64,000 nt of DNA from an uncultured Ruegeria sp. (GCF_947500045.1 NZ_CANMQQ010000009.1:1-64000), one strand, 5' to 3'; numbered from the stretch's first letter, positions 36,334 to 45,604 are shown. Program-made: numbers and translations. The notes: generated from the letters alone by a model not told the origin.

Positions 36334-37479
36334 TCAAAGCCCCGTTCTATGTGCTCGGGCGGTGAAGAAGATGCCGGATGGGCTGTTCGCATCGATCTCG
36401 CGCAGCTTTTCGAAACTTTGCGTGTCGTAGACCATGACCTTGCCCGCGTCGCGTACACTGATCCACACCTCATGACCGCGGGGTGTGAACTCCATATGCA
36501 GCACGGCTGGGCCCGGTTTGAATTCGTGGATGATTTCTTTGCTGACACTGTCGATGACCTGGATCGTATCGTTCAGTGGGTGGGCGAAGTTCACCCAAAC
36601 CTGCCGCCCGTCGGGACGGGCCATGGCAAAGACCGGCTGGCCGTGGGTTTTGGTGCGTCCGGTCTCGGTCAGTGTATCAGCATCGATCCACAGAACCTCG
36701 TGATGGCCGACGGCAGGCAGAACGAACTCGCGACCCGTCAGCGCCCAGCCTTCGAGATGGGGCATCTTGTAGACCGGCATGTCTTCCTGCCCGCGCCCAT
36801 AGTTGGGTAGTACGCGAATGGGTTCAGGTGTTTCGGCCCACAGATCCAGCGCGGTCAGGCCATCCTCGCCAAACAAACCGGTGATATAGGTGCGACCATT
36901 GGCAGTGATCAGCGCGTCATAGGGGTTTTTGCCCATGTCAGGGATTTTGGTGATCTTAGGATCACCCTTGGCGAAATCGGCAATCCAGGTTTCGCCCGTG
37001 TCCCACATGGTAAAGACGAACCGACGACCGGGCGCATCGACCAGACCGATGGTTTTGCTGCCGGTCGGGATATCCGCGACCATATCCAGTGTGTCTGCAT
37101 CGAAGACCCGCACACCGCCGGGCTCATAATTCGATACAGCAACCAATTTGCCGTCATCTGAAATGGCGCCACCAATGGCGTTGCCCGCCTGTATCACCCG
37201 GTTCACGATCTGGCGGGTGACGATATCAACCTTGGTCAGCCCGCCATCGCGCCCAAAGACATAGGCAAAGCGTTCATCGGGCGAATAGACCAACGAGGCG
37301 TGGGACAGATCGCCCAACCCTTCGATCCGGGCCAGTGCGGCGCGGTCAGACTGATCCACCAGCAGGACCGAGCCATTGGCCCGTTCAATCACAAGGCCGA
37401 GGTCTCCGGTTGCGGTAGGCTCGGCTTGGGCTGTGGTCATCAGCAGGGTAGTGGCAAGGGTGAGGATGAGGGTTTTCAT
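36334..37479 (-). CDS. nirF: NirF, heme d1 synthesis propeller protein
   Basis: A 381-residue protein with N-terminal signal MKTLILTLATTLLMTTAQA and an eight-bladed propeller like the d1 domain of NirS (for example FVFTMWDTGETWIADF, and PRGHEVWISVRDAGKVMVYD). It binds heme d1 and acts late in its synthesis, before NirN. It starts at 37479, overlapping nirC by 4 bp, and is 1 nt from nirDL. Confidence 0.93.
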   Translation of the reverse strand: MKTLILTLATTLLMTTAQAEPTATGDLGLVIERANGSVLLVDQSDRAALARIEGLGDLSHASLVYSPDERFAYVFGRDGGLTKVDIVTRQIVNRVIQAGNAIGGAISDDGKLVAVSNYEPGGVRVFDADTLDMVADIPTGSKTIGLVDAPGRRFVFTMWDTGETWIADFAKGDPKITKIPDMGKNPYDALITANGRTYITGLFGEDGLTALDLWAETPEPIRVLPNYGRGQEDMPVYKMPHLEGWALTGREFVLPAVGHHEVLWIDADTLTETGRTKTHGQPVFAMARPDGRQVWVNFAHPLNDTIQVIDSVSKEIIHEFKPGPAVLHMEFTPRGHEVWISVRDAGKVMVYDTQSFEKLREIDANSPSGIFFTARAHRTGL

Positions 37480-37874
37480 TGTGCCTCCTGTGCCAGCAGG
37501 TAACGGGCGATCCATTCGGCCTCTTCTTCGCTGATCAGGGGCCGCCACGGGGGCATCGCGGTGTCGGGAATGCCATCGAGGATCACGCCGGTTAGAACGT
37601 CAGCGTCGTAGTGGTCCAGCGTCTCAGACCGCAGATCGGGACCAAGGCCGCCCTTCAGAGATAGCCCATGGCACGAGCCACAGTCCTGATGGACCAATCG
37701 CTTCAACGCGTTGGGGTCAAGCGTGTCGGCGGCAAAGGCCGTTGTGGCCACAAGCACAGCCGTTGAAAGAACAGCGCGCCCGGTCCAGATCGAACGCCCG
37801 GCGGCGATACCGGACGTTTCTTGCCCACCCTGTGTCGGGTGCGGCCCTGAATTCCTGCATCCGAGCCTAGCCAT
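37476..37874 (-). CDS. nirC: NirC, periplasmic c-type cytochrome
   Basis: A 132-residue monoheme cytochrome c with CGSCH and a distal Met probably in DTAMPPWRPL. A signal-like hydrophobic stretch (VLSTAVLVATTAFA) follows an unusually long, hydrophilic n-region of about 37 residues, so the true start may be later. In other denitrifiers NirC donates electrons to NirS and helps mature it. It overlaps nirE by 8 bp. Confidence 0.88.
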   Translation of the reverse strand: MARLGCRNSGPHPTQGGQETSGIAAGRSIWTGRAVLSTAVLVATTAFAADTLDPNALKRLVHQDCGSCHGLSLKGGLGPDLRSETLDHYDADVLTGVILDGIPDTAMPPWRPLISEEEAEWIARYLLAQEAQ

Positions 37875-38628
37875 GGGCCTGCTCCAATAATTCGGCCACA
37901 GGCCGTTCGGCATAAAGTGACACCACCTTGCCGATGATGAAAAGCGTGGGCGCCTTCAAATCGGCCTCACGCACGTCCGCTGCCAGTCGATCCAGCCGGG
38001 ATACCATGCGGCGTTCATCCGGTGTGGTCGCTTTGCCAACCGCCAGAACCGGTGTTGAACCCGGCAGGTTCTCGGTCATAAGCCCCATGGCGATCTGACC
38101 GATATTGGCGACGCCCATATAAACGACGAGCGTCGAGTCGGGGTCAGCCAGACGTTTCCAATCCAGATCCAGCACCTTGTCGGCCTGCCGGTGTCCGGTG
38201 ACATATTGCACAGAGGTCGCCAGCCCGCGATGGGTCAGCGGCACGCCTGTGGAACAGGATGCGCCCTGCGCGGCAGTAATGCCCGGCGCGTATTCTACAG
38301 GGATGCCGTTTGCCATCAAATAGGCGGCCTCTTCCGAGCCACGCCCAAAAATCATCGGATCGCCCCCCTTCAGGCGCGCAACGGTGTGACCGGCGCGGGC
38401 TTCTTCAACAAGTATTTCGTTGATGCGATCTTGAGGCACCGTATGGCATTTAGGGGCTTTGCCAACCGGGATCAGCCGTGCGCCTTCTGTGTGCAGATTG
38501 AGGATATCGGCCGAGACCAGACGATCATAAACAACCACGTCCGCCCCTTGCAGCATCCGTAGCGCGCGCAGGGTCATCAGTTCGGGATCGCCGGGACCTG
38601 CGCCAATCAGATAAACCTTACCGCTCAT
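37867..38628 (-). CDS. nirE: NirE, uroporphyrinogen-III C-methyltransferase
   Basis: A 253-residue SUMT/CobA-family enzyme that methylates uroporphyrinogen III to precorrin-2, the entry step to heme d1. Motifs are YLIGAGPGDPEL, VVVYDRLVS, ARLKGGDPMIFGRG and GITAAQGASCSTGVPLTHR. Start ATG 38628; upstream in-frame codons have no family character. It is first in the nirECF-DL-GHJN operon, with an FNR/Dnr-like box about 127 nt upstream. Confidence 0.94.
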   Translation of the reverse strand: MSGKVYLIGAGPGDPELMTLRALRMLQGADVVVYDRLVSADILNLHTEGARLIPVGKAPKCHTVPQDRINEILVEEARAGHTVARLKGGDPMIFGRGSEEAAYLMANGIPVEYAPGITAAQGASCSTGVPLTHRGLATSVQYVTGHRQADKVLDLDWKRLADPDSTLVVYMGVANIGQIAMGLMTENLPGSTPVLAVGKATTPDERRMVSRLDRLAADVREADLKAPTLFIIGKVVSLYAERPVAELLEQAHG

Positions 38629-38748
38629 GTATGAACTCGCTTGGTCTGAATGTCCTTTGAGCCCGAGGGTCCGGCGCGATCTGGTGACGTTGCTGGGTGA
38701 GCCGGGCGTGTCATGGCGACAGACTGGCGCAATCAAAAAGTAACCTCC

Positions 38749-38762
38749 TTGACATAAGTTAA
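38749..38762 (-). promoter_or_regulatory. FNR/Dnr box of the nirE operon
   Basis: TTGACATAAGTTAA, 9 of 10 conserved positions. It is centred 127 nt before the nirE start, farther than the other boxes, and abuts the stem of the terminator hairpin of the cupredoxin gene. Confidence 0.65.
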
Positions 38763-38790
38763 GGAGCGCGGGAATTGGTCCCGCGCTCCT
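38762..38790 (-). terminator. Hairpin after the cupredoxin gene
   Basis: Perfect 12-bp stem AGGAGCGCGGGA/TCCCGCGCTCCT with a 5-nt loop, 28 bp past the cupredoxin stop. Only a weak T-rich tail (CTTAACTT) follows on the minus strand. Confidence 0.65.
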
Positions 38791-38817
38791 CTCTCATGCC
38801 TGTATGGTTGCTTGCGC

Positions 38818-39219
38818 TCAGGGTTCGACGGTGATCATTCCGATCATGTTCTGCGTCTCCCAATGTGGCCCGCACAGGTAATCCTGCGGACCGGGCGTAA
38901 GGAAGGTCAGGTCAACTGATTCCTCAGGAAACAGCCGGTCGCTTTCGGGTTCGCTGCCATCTTTCAGCAAGACCGAATGGCTGGTGCGTTTGTCCACATT
39001 CACCCAGCGCACTGTCGTGCCTGCTTGTACCGTCAGCTCGACCGGGCAGAAGGTGTATTTGTACATCAGCACCACCTCGGCATCCTCAACTGCGGCGGAG
39101 GGCTGACCAAACAGCTCGACATAACGCTCTTCTGCTTCGGCACACAGCGCGGCGGTCTCATCCGCCAAGGCGGGCGCGGCCAGAAGCAGCAGCGGAGGAA
39201 GAAGGTGTTGGGGTTTCAT
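38818..39219 (-). CDS. Periplasmic cupredoxin (plastocyanin/pseudoazurin-like)
   Basis: A 133-residue protein with a signal peptide (LLLLAAPALA) and a cupredoxin fold. Likely type 1 copper ligands are H81 (RTSHSV), C116 and H119 (YLCGPHWE) and M125. The spacing from the second His to Met is one residue longer than in plastocyanin. Two further cysteines, C26 and C58, may form a disulfide. Encoded between the NirT-like fusion and the heme d1 operon, it is a plausible electron donor to NirS or NosZ or a copper carrier. It is not a classical pseudoazurin by length of its loops. Confidence 0.75.
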   Translation of the reverse strand: MKPQHLLPPLLLLAAPALADETAALCAEAEERYVELFGQPSAAVEDAEVVLMYKYTFCPVELTVQAGTTVRWVNVDKRTSHSVLLKDGSEPESDRLFPEESVDLTFLTPGPQDYLCGPHWETQNMIGMITVEP

Positions 39220-39247
39220 TGTCCAAGTCTCCTCTTCTAAGCGGAAA

Positions 39248-39266
39248 GGGCCGGATCGCCCGGCCC
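39248..39266 (-). terminator. Hairpin after the NirT-EB_dh fusion gene
   Basis: Stem GGGCCGG/CCGGCCC with a 5-nt loop, a few bases past the stop codon of the fusion cytochrome gene and before the cupredoxin gene. Confidence 0.6.
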
Positions 39267-39273
39267 CTGTCCT

Positions 39274-41061
39274 TTATTGTTTGACCACGTTGATGAAGGC
39301 GCCGTCGTCGTCCAGTGCAAGGCTGGTATCCAGCGTCACGTGGTGGAACCGTGCGGCAGCAAAGTCATCGTGGATGGCAAAGCCGACGGTATAGGTCTGA
39401 CCAGCCTCAAGCGGGACATCGCCGGGTGCGCCCGAGTTCAGCGGGCGACTGAAGACCACTGTCCACATACCACCATCAAGGCTGGCCGAGGCGGCGATTT
39501 CGCCGTCATTGACCACCCGCTGCTCCAGCAGATAGCCGTTAGTGGCGCTGCCGTCCGCATAGACGCGCATCAGGTCCAGATATGTTCCGTCGGCCAGATA
39601 CTGCTCGATCTGGTCAGCGGCCTGCAGCTTGTCCCAGCCACCCAGTGCCTTGCCGCGGCGGCCTTTGACTTCGACCTCGGTCCGACTTTCGCTGATGTAT
39701 TTTGTCACCGTGTCCTGAGCGGTCATGCGGCCCACCACATCGGCGTTACCAGCGATGGCGTCGGCTTCGGGTGCGAAGGGCATATAGGTATTGTCGGCGT
39801 GGCACGAAGCCCAGCAACCCACCTGTTCACCCATCTCGATCCCGGTACCGCTGATCATCATGGCCACCTTGATCTGGTTGTCGGGGTCCATTTTACCACC
39901 ATCAACAAAAGGTGCAGGATTGTGCCCCGCATCTGGCCATTGCATACGGATATACAGGTTCTGATCATCATGTGCGGCCTGTACGGTCGCATCGATCACA
40001 CCACGCTTGCCCGGGATTGGAGTGGGCTCCAACTCACCACCTGCAACGATCTTGTTGCCGATCGTGTCCAGCTCTTTGGCGTGGCAGGTTGTACACTGAT
40101 CGCCCCCTTTGGTCAGCGGGCGTGCACCACCGTGGAACTTGCCGTTCTGAACCCATTCAAACGAGGCCTGACCGGGGTAGAATAGTTTCAGATCTGCTGA
40201 GGCCACGGCGTTCCAGTCGATATCCGCGCCGACATTGCTGCCACCGCCGCCCGTTGGCGCAGCGGCTTCCTCGCCACTGGTTTTGGCGCGTTCTTCGGCC
40301 ACGGCCGCATCCACAGCTGCTGCAATCTGGGCCTGCACGGCCTCCTGCTGTGCCTGCTTTTCGGCTTTTTCGGCTTCGGCCTCGGCGGTTTCCTTGGCTT
40401 CGATCCGCTCGAGGCTGGCCAGATATTCTGGCGGTATCTCGCGGATGAAGTCCGGGTTCGGAGCTTCAAGCTTTTCCAGATACTCTTCGTCGGCCCGGTC
40501 GCGGGCATCCGAGTGCGCAATCCCCTTGTGGCAGTCAATGCAAGTCTGGCCCGCGGTCATCGCGTTCAGGTGCTGTTGACGCGCGCGGGGTTTCTGGAAC
40601 TCGGGCATCATCGATTCGAAATCGTGGCAATTGCGGCACTCGCGCGAGTCGCTGGATTTCATCCGTTCCCATTCGTTCATCGCCAGATGCACACGCTTGG
40701 CCTCGAACTTCTCGCGGGTGTTGATGGTGCCGACCATCTTGCCATACAGCTCTTTCGACGCCTTGATCTTGCGGATCATTTTGTGCGTCCAGTCCTTGGG
40801 CACGTGGCAGTCGGAACAGACCGCGCCAACGCCGGACCGGTTCACGTCATGGATGGTACCGGTGTATTCCTCGTAGACGAAATCGCGCATCTCGTGGCAC
40901 GAAATACAGAACTCTTTGGTGTTCGTGGCTTCCATGGCGGTGTTGAACCCACCCCAGAAGATGATGCCGCCGACAAAGGCTGCGGCAATACCGGCCACGG
41001 GCATTCCCCACAGGAAATACCGGCGCCAGATCGGTTTTTTCTTTTCCGGTTCGGAAGTCAT
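39274..41061 (-). CDS. NapC/NirT tetraheme cytochrome fused to an EB_dh-like heme domain
   Basis: A 595-residue membrane-anchored multiheme cytochrome. One N-terminal helix (about residues 17-38) is followed by a NapC/NirT quinol-dehydrogenase domain with four CxxCH sites (C52, C82, C142, C174). An Ala/Glu-rich coiled linker (about 215-265) leads to a C-terminal domain with CTTCH (C323), an unusual CWASCH (C416-C420, CxxxCH) and the ethylbenzene-dehydrogenase-type heme-binding fold ([15 protein letters not shown]). It probably carries electrons from quinol to the periplasm, possibly towards NirS by a route bypassing bc1. It lies between nirS and the cupredoxin gene, with hairpins on both sides. 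Confidence 0.85.
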   Translation of the reverse strand: MTSEPEKKKPIWRRYFLWGMPVAGIAAAFVGGIIFWGGFNTAMEATNTKEFCISCHEMRDFVYEEYTGTIHDVNRSGVGAVCSDCHVPKDWTHKMIRKIKASKELYGKMVGTINTREKFEAKRVHLAMNEWERMKSSDSRECRNCHDFESMMPEFQKPRARQQHLNAMTAGQTCIDCHKGIAHSDARDRADEEYLEKLEAPNPDFIREIPPEYLASLERIEAKETAEAEAEKAEKQAQQEAVQAQIAAAVDAAVAEERAKTSGEEAAAPTGGGGSNVGADIDWNAVASADLKLFYPGQASFEWVQNGKFHGGARPLTKGGDQCTTCHAKELDTIGNKIVAGGELEPTPIPGKRGVIDATVQAAHDDQNLYIRMQWPDAGHNPAPFVDGGKMDPDNQIKVAMMISGTGIEMGEQVGCWASCHADNTYMPFAPEADAIAGNADVVGRMTAQDTVTKYISESRTEVEVKGRRGKALGGWDKLQAADQIEQYLADGTYLDLMRVYADGSATNGYLLEQRVVNDGEIAASASLDGGMWTVVFSRPLNSGAPGDVPLEAGQTYTVGFAIHDDFAAARFHHVTLDTSLALDDDGAFINVVKQ

Positions 41062-41136
41062 ATCCGGGCTCCGTTTTGGCTGTCTTGTCTGGCCTTGTGT
41101 GGCAGGCCGGTGAGTTTGGCTTGGGGGTCAAACGAA

Positions 41137-41165
41137 GAAAGGGCGGGCGAGGGGCCCGCCCTTTC
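41137..41165 (-). terminator. Terminator of nirS
   Basis: Perfect 12-bp stem GAAAGGGCGGGC/GCCCGCCCTTTC with a 5-nt loop, just downstream of nirS, followed on the minus strand by a T-rich stretch. Confidence 0.8.
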
Positions 41166-41185
41166 CAAAGTTAGTCGCGAACCCG

Positions 41186-42862
41186 TCAGGTGACGTGGTT
41201 CGACCGGTTGTAGACGTTGAACTTTCCAGTCGGAGCAAACAGCCCCTCGATGCGGCCAATCTCTTCCAACGTCTTGGCGTCGAAGATGACAATCTGACCG
41301 TTGGGTTCCAGCGAATCTGACAGGTTCCACTTGGAAACCCAGACCTCGGTGCCATCCGCGTTGAATTCGAAGTGAACAGCGGCGCTGCCTTCGTCTTCGG
41401 TGATCTGGATGGTTTTCACGATCTCGCCGGTCTCTTTCGAGATGACCTGCACCGATTGCTGCACTTCCGGTTCCGGATGCTTGGTCTGGTCAGCCCAGAT
41501 ATAGTCCGAATTCGGGTGCGTACGGACAAACAGGCCGGGGCCGTCTGTTTCCACTTCGTAGCAGATCTTCCACGCATCATCGGGGCGGTTTTCTGGATCG
41601 TTACCCCAGACCGTCACAGTCCCGACACCAAGGTGCGTTGTACCAGCAACCGGACCACAGTTCGGGTCAACCCAGTTAGCGCCCGGACCGGGATGCGGCA
41701 ACGCAGCGGTGTCGATCATTGCTTCCAGCTTGTGGGTTTCGGTATCGACGACAACCATCTTGTTCGACGCGTTTGCGGCGATCTGGAAGTACCGGCCTGT
41801 CGGGTCGAAGAATCCGTCATGCAGGAACTTGGCGCTGTCGATCTTGTCGATCCGCAGATTGTCCAGATCGGTATAGTCGACCTGCCACAACTGCCCCAGC
41901 TCTTTCACGGCGACGATCCAAGTAGGCTCGTTCGGAGTGGTGTAGATTGCGGCCACGCGGGCCTCTTCCACGTAATCTCCGTCCACATTCACACCACGGG
42001 TTGAGACGACCTTGACCGGCTCCATGGTTTGGGCGTCAACGATCGCAAAGTGCGGCGGCCAGTACCCACCACCGATGACGTATTTACCATCGCCGGATAC
42101 GGCAACGTCGCGGGCGTCGTAAGCAATCTTTACCTCAGACACCAACATCTTGTCCGGTGTTTGCCAGAGGTCGATCTTGGTCATCTTGCCGTCGCGGCCC
42201 ATGGTGTACCAGAAGCGACCGGGCTGTTCCGGCTCTTCCAGCGCGTGGTGTTCCGACGCTTTCAGAACGTGAACGGCATAGCCGGTCGGGATGTGCGTCA
42301 GCACTTCTTTGGTGTCTCCGTCGATCACGGCCACCTTGCCCACATCACGCTCGATGACGACAAAGAAGTTTTCCCAGTTGCGGCCATGCAGCGGCTCGGT
42401 CGGGTAGTCCTCTTCTTCAACATAGACCTTGCGAGTCGCCATCATCTGTTCCAGCGACATTTCAGGTGGCTTGGGCGCATCCATCATGATGTATGTCGCC
42501 ATGTCCTTAATTTCCTGCTCGGTCATGATGTCCGAGAAGTTGTTCATCCCGCCTTCGGTACCCCAGGCGATGATCTTTTCAAGACGATCCTGGCCAAGTT
42601 GCAACGTGCCACCTTCGGTCACGGTGCCGTCGGCTGCGGTCTTTTTCCAGTGGGGTTCAAGGTTCTTGCCGGTTGCACCTTTGCGCAGAACACCGTGGCA
42701 ACCTGCACATTGCTCAAAATAAAGCTGCTTGGACGATTCAAAGGCTTCGTCGCTTAATGTTGGCTCTTGGGCGAAGACCGGTGCGGCTGCCGAGCCCAGC
42801 AGCATCGCCAAACCAACACCAAGTGTGCGGCTGGCTTTCGTGTAGCTGATTCCAAGTGACAT
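41186..42862 (-). CDS. nirS: Cytochrome cd1 nitrite reductase
   Basis: A 558-residue periplasmic enzyme reducing nitrite to NO. Signal peptide, then cytochrome c domain with CAGCH, then the eight-bladed heme d1 propeller with active-site regions HPGPGANWVDPNCGP and TTHLGVGTV. The ATG at 42862 is chosen, with GGAGAG 5 nt upstream; a GTG two codons earlier is too close to it. A perfect FNR/Dnr palindrome is centred 69.5 nt upstream. It appears monocistronic because of the terminator after it. Confidence 0.97.
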   Translation of the reverse strand: MSLGISYTKASRTLGVGLAMLLGSAAAPVFAQEPTLSDEAFESSKQLYFEQCAGCHGVLRKGATGKNLEPHWKKTAADGTVTEGGTLQLGQDRLEKIIAWGTEGGMNNFSDIMTEQEIKDMATYIMMDAPKPPEMSLEQMMATRKVYVEEEDYPTEPLHGRNWENFFVVIERDVGKVAVIDGDTKEVLTHIPTGYAVHVLKASEHHALEEPEQPGRFWYTMGRDGKMTKIDLWQTPDKMLVSEVKIAYDARDVAVSGDGKYVIGGGYWPPHFAIVDAQTMEPVKVVSTRGVNVDGDYVEEARVAAIYTTPNEPTWIVAVKELGQLWQVDYTDLDNLRIDKIDSAKFLHDGFFDPTGRYFQIAANASNKMVVVDTETHKLEAMIDTAALPHPGPGANWVDPNCGPVAGTTHLGVGTVTVWGNDPENRPDDAWKICYEVETDGPGLFVRTHPNSDYIWADQTKHPEPEVQQSVQVISKETGEIVKTIQITEDEGSAAVHFEFNADGTEVWVSKWNLSDSLEPNGQIVIFDAKTLEEIGRIEGLFAPTGKFNVYNRSNHVT

Positions 42863-42924
42863 GATCACTCTCCATATGCGTGGTGAGGCAGGTCGCAGAC
42901 TGAAACATCAGCGCCGAATTCGCC

Positions 42925-42938
42925 TTGACGAAAGTCAA
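42925..42938 (-). promoter_or_regulatory. Perfect FNR/Dnr box of nirS
   Basis: TTGACGAAAGTCAA, a perfect TTGAC-N4-GTCAA palindrome, centred 69.5 nt upstream of the nirS ATG. Confidence 0.88.
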
Positions 42939-43028
42939 CGGAAAGCTTGCTAACTGGAAATTGACAGACTGGATTCGCGCGTAAATTAGGGAAAAAACCT
43001 GTGTTTTAGGGTCATGTTTATGCGACGC

Positions 43029-43042
43029 TTGATTTCGGTTAA
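43029..43042 (+). promoter_or_regulatory. FNR/Dnr box of nnrS
   Basis: TTGATTTCGGTTAA, 9 of 10 conserved positions, centred 70.5 nt upstream of the nnrS ATG and separate from the nirS box in the same divergent region. Confidence 0.75.
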
Positions 43043-43105
43043 GTCCTCCACGAACCGATGTTGCTAGACCGAATCCAGCAATCAATGAGGCCGAGGAGAG
43101 CAGGC

Positions 43106-44296
43106 ATGCCGGCAATGATCGCGCGGGTGTTGGGCGAGGGGTTTCGCGTCTTTTTCCTGTCAGCCGGGTTATTTGGCCTGTTTGCGGGCGGTGTCTGGGG
43201 TCTTTGGCTGGCGACGCAGACAGGGTTGATCGGTTACGAAGATCCCACCTATGCCATGAGCCCGTCTATGTGGCACGCGCACGAGATGATCTTTGGGTAC
43301 GCCACCGCAGCCCTTGGTGGATTTTTCCTGACAGCAGTACCGAACTGGACAGGCACACCAGAAGCACGGGCGCAGTTCATAATGGCGGTTGCGGGTCTTT
43401 GGCTGGCCGGTCGGCTTGCGATGTGGTTCTCCGGTGCGCTGCCACCAACCCTGGTTGCTGTCGTCGATCTGGCGTTTGTCCCGGTTCTGGCTGCAAAGAT
43501 CGCAAGCCAGCTGGTCCGACGCCCCAAACCGCAGAATATGATATTTCTGCTGTTGCTCAGCTATATCTGGATCTCCAACCTGTTGACCCATCTGGAATGG
43601 ATCGGCGTGACAGGTGACACCCAGAACATCGGGCTGCGTGCCGGGCTGCTTACACTTTGTAGCATGATCGCGATACTCGGCGGACGCATCACGCCGGCCT
43701 TTACCCGCAATGCTATGAAGCGCGCGGGAGAACCCGAAACCAACTGGCCCGTATCGGTAGGAGCCTTCGACAAGGCCGCGATGGTATTGGCATTACTATT
43801 GCCGCCGGGTGTGCTGATCTTCGGGATGGGTCCAATTACCGGCGGAATTGCCCTGATGCTGGGTATTGCCCAGTTCCTGCGCATGATGCGTTGGCGTATG
43901 CGCTGGGCCTTGCGCCAGCCCATCCTGATCGCCCTGCATATTGGTTTGGTTATGTTGGCCTTGGGGCTGATCCTGTGGGGTCTGGCCGTGCTGGGTTTCG
44001 GTAGCGAGATTGGCGCGCTGCACTTGCTGGGAATCGGCTGCGTCGGGGGTATGACCCTCGCCGTGATGAGTCGGGCCGCCCTTGGCCACAGTGGCCGCGC
44101 ACTTGTGGCATCGCCGCCCATGGCAACCGCCTACGGGCTTATGGCCTCGGCCGCGATTCTGCGCTGGGTTGGATCAGCCCTTGATCAGGGATATCTGATT
44201 GCGATGCTTGCCTCTGACGGCCTGTGGATCAGCGCAATCGTACTTTATCTGATCGCCATGTGGCCCGCACTAACCGGTCCGCGACTTGCATCCTGA
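43106..44296 (+). CDS. nnrS: NnrS family heme-copper membrane protein
   Basis: A 396-residue polytopic membrane protein with about 12 hydrophobic helices and the NnrS motif MWHAHEMIFGYA near residue 55; its histidines probably bind heme. NnrS proteins protect against nitrosative stress during denitrification. The ATG at 43106 has GAGGAGAG 5 nt upstream; earlier in-frame starts add a charged tail. It is divergent from nirS, each with its own Dnr box. Confidence 0.92.
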   Translation: MPAMIARVLGEGFRVFFLSAGLFGLFAGGVWGLWLATQTGLIGYEDPTYAMSPSMWHAHEMIFGYATAALGGFFLTAVPNWTGTPEARAQFIMAVAGLWLAGRLAMWFSGALPPTLVAVVDLAFVPVLAAKIASQLVRRPKPQNMIFLLLLSYIWISNLLTHLEWIGVTGDTQNIGLRAGLLTLCSMIAILGGRITPAFTRNAMKRAGEPETNWPVSVGAFDKAAMVLALLLPPGVLIFGMGPITGGIALMLGIAQFLRMMRWRMRWALRQPILIALHIGLVMLALGLILWGLAVLGFGSEIGALHLLGIGCVGGMTLAVMSRAALGHSGRALVASPPMATAYGLMASAAILRWVGSALDQGYLIAMLASDGLWISAIVLYLIAMWPALTGPRLAS

Positions 44297-44321
44297 GTGT
44301 CAGCACCCGCGCAAGACCAGT

Positions 44322-45428
44322 TCACGAAGGCCGGATCAACACCCTGTCATTCTTTTTGTGTCGCCGCAGCAAAGATTGGATCTTTTTTCCGTGTTTTGGA
44401 ATTTGGCGTGCAGCTTCAGGATGATGATCGGCTGAGGTCAGTTCGGGGAAGAGGGCAACAATTTCAGCCAGCGCTTCTGGATGTATGGCTTTCAGGGCCT
44501 GCTGACCCGTGAACAGGCTTTCGGACGGTGCGCCTTCGGCTAGCACAATCTCGTGCCGATCAAACAGCATATGGTAATAGACGACGCTTTGAGCTGCCTC
44601 TTCGATGGTGATCCCGGGGATTCCCACGAGTTTATGAGCGGGCACCAGAACCTCTTCGCTGTCGAACATGCGGACTGCGATCGTTGAACGGATCATCATG
44701 CGATGTTGCGGCGAAACCAGCAGATCGCGGTGCGGCAGGCCGCTGCCTAAGCTTCCGGCGGCGATTCGGATCGGGCGCAATTTTGGTTTGCGCGCCAGTT
44801 CAACCTCATTAAGCGATCGCGCTCCGATCCATCGAATACGTTGTGGGCCATGATCAAGGGTCAGAACCTTATCCCCCGCCGACAGCAATTCGATAGCGAC
44901 ATCGCCTTTGGGTGTCGCAATAAGGGTGCCTGCAGCAAAACAGGGCACGTCAACAATCGCACCCGGATCCGTCGTGTCGGGGGCATTGTCTGGGGTCACG
45001 TTTGACCTGACGAAGGTGTAGACAGTCCCGGGAGTCAACGGCTCGGACGTGATATACCCGACAAGGTTGCCTTCAACTTCGACCCGGAAAACATCGATGG
45101 TGCCACCGCTGGGATTGGCCAGGCTGTAGGATTCTTCCAGATAGATGGCGCCAGAATCAATCGTGACCGAGCCATCCAGGTTGGTCACCACGCCTGATTG
45201 GGTCAGATCATCTCCAACCTCATTGTTGAAACGGTCGCCATTGAAATCCGTGCCGTTGTCAGGATCGCCGTTTACAAGGGTACCACCGGCGGCATCGGCC
45301 ACATTGAAAACGCGGCGGTCAGTATCTGGGTCGTAGGCTGAGCTGAGCGTTATTGTTCCGGTCGAGAATGTGGCGAAGTTCACCGAAATGACCCCCGGCG
45401 CATAGCCGATATATGAATAGTTCGCCAT
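44322..45428 (-). CDS. Hint-domain protein
   Basis: A 368-residue protein. Residues about 1-160 are Gly/Asp/Thr-rich and beta-like (for example SGGTIDVFRVEVEGNLVGY). They are followed by a Hint module (intein-like) starting at CFAAGTLIATPKG, with GDKVLTLDHGPQ and the HRMMIRS block. Such proteins are very common in Rhodobacterales and are thought to be secreted and possibly self-processing at the Cys; there is no N-terminal signal peptide. It sits between nnrS and norC without obvious link to denitrification. The start at 45428 has AAGGGG upstream. Confidence 0.82.
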   Translation of the reverse strand: MANYSYIGYAPGVISVNFATFSTGTITLSSAYDPDTDRRVFNVADAAGGTLVNGDPDNGTDFNGDRFNNEVGDDLTQSGVVTNLDGSVTIDSGAIYLEESYSLANPSGGTIDVFRVEVEGNLVGYITSEPLTPGTVYTFVRSNVTPDNAPDTTDPGAIVDVPCFAAGTLIATPKGDVAIELLSAGDKVLTLDHGPQRIRWIGARSLNEVELARKPKLRPIRIAAGSLGSGLPHRDLLVSPQHRMMIRSTIAVRMFDSEEVLVPAHKLVGIPGITIEEAAQSVVYYHMLFDRHEIVLAEGAPSESLFTGQQALKAIHPEALAEIVALFPELTSADHHPEAARQIPKHGKKIQSLLRRHKKNDRVLIRPS

Positions 45429-45498
45429 GCCTGACCCCTTCACTCGTCCCGATACTTAGACGCGTCGTAACAGTTCCCAACAGCCTGAATATAAAATC

Positions 45499-45570
45499 AC
45501 GCGTCGGTAGGATGATTTCAAGGCAATTTCAGGCCTTTTTTGCATTCCCATCAAGAATTTACCGACGCGT
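45499..45570. repeat. Inverted repeat ACGCGTCGGTA upstream of the Hint gene
   Basis: ACGCGTCGGTA (45499-45509) and its exact complement TACCGACGCGT (45560-45570); a third, imperfect copy GACGCGTCGTAA lies at 45459-45470. All are within 150 bp upstream of the Hint gene start, so they may be a regulator's binding sites. Confidence 0.5.
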
Positions 45571-45590
45571 CCCAGCTAGGCTGTGCAGCC

Positions 45591-45604
45591 TTGACTTTCG
45601 TTAA
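45591..45604 (+). promoter_or_regulatory. FNR/Dnr box of the nor operon
   Basis: TTGACTTTCGTTAA, 9 of 10 conserved positions, centred 70.5 nt upstream of the norC ATG. Confidence 0.8.

Noticed and set aside
28624..36548. Long N-terminal extensions of nirH, nirDL, nirF, nirE, nosL and nosD
   Set aside because: The extra residues are translated from the preceding gene in another frame and lack family similarity; internal starts have overlap or ribosome-site support.
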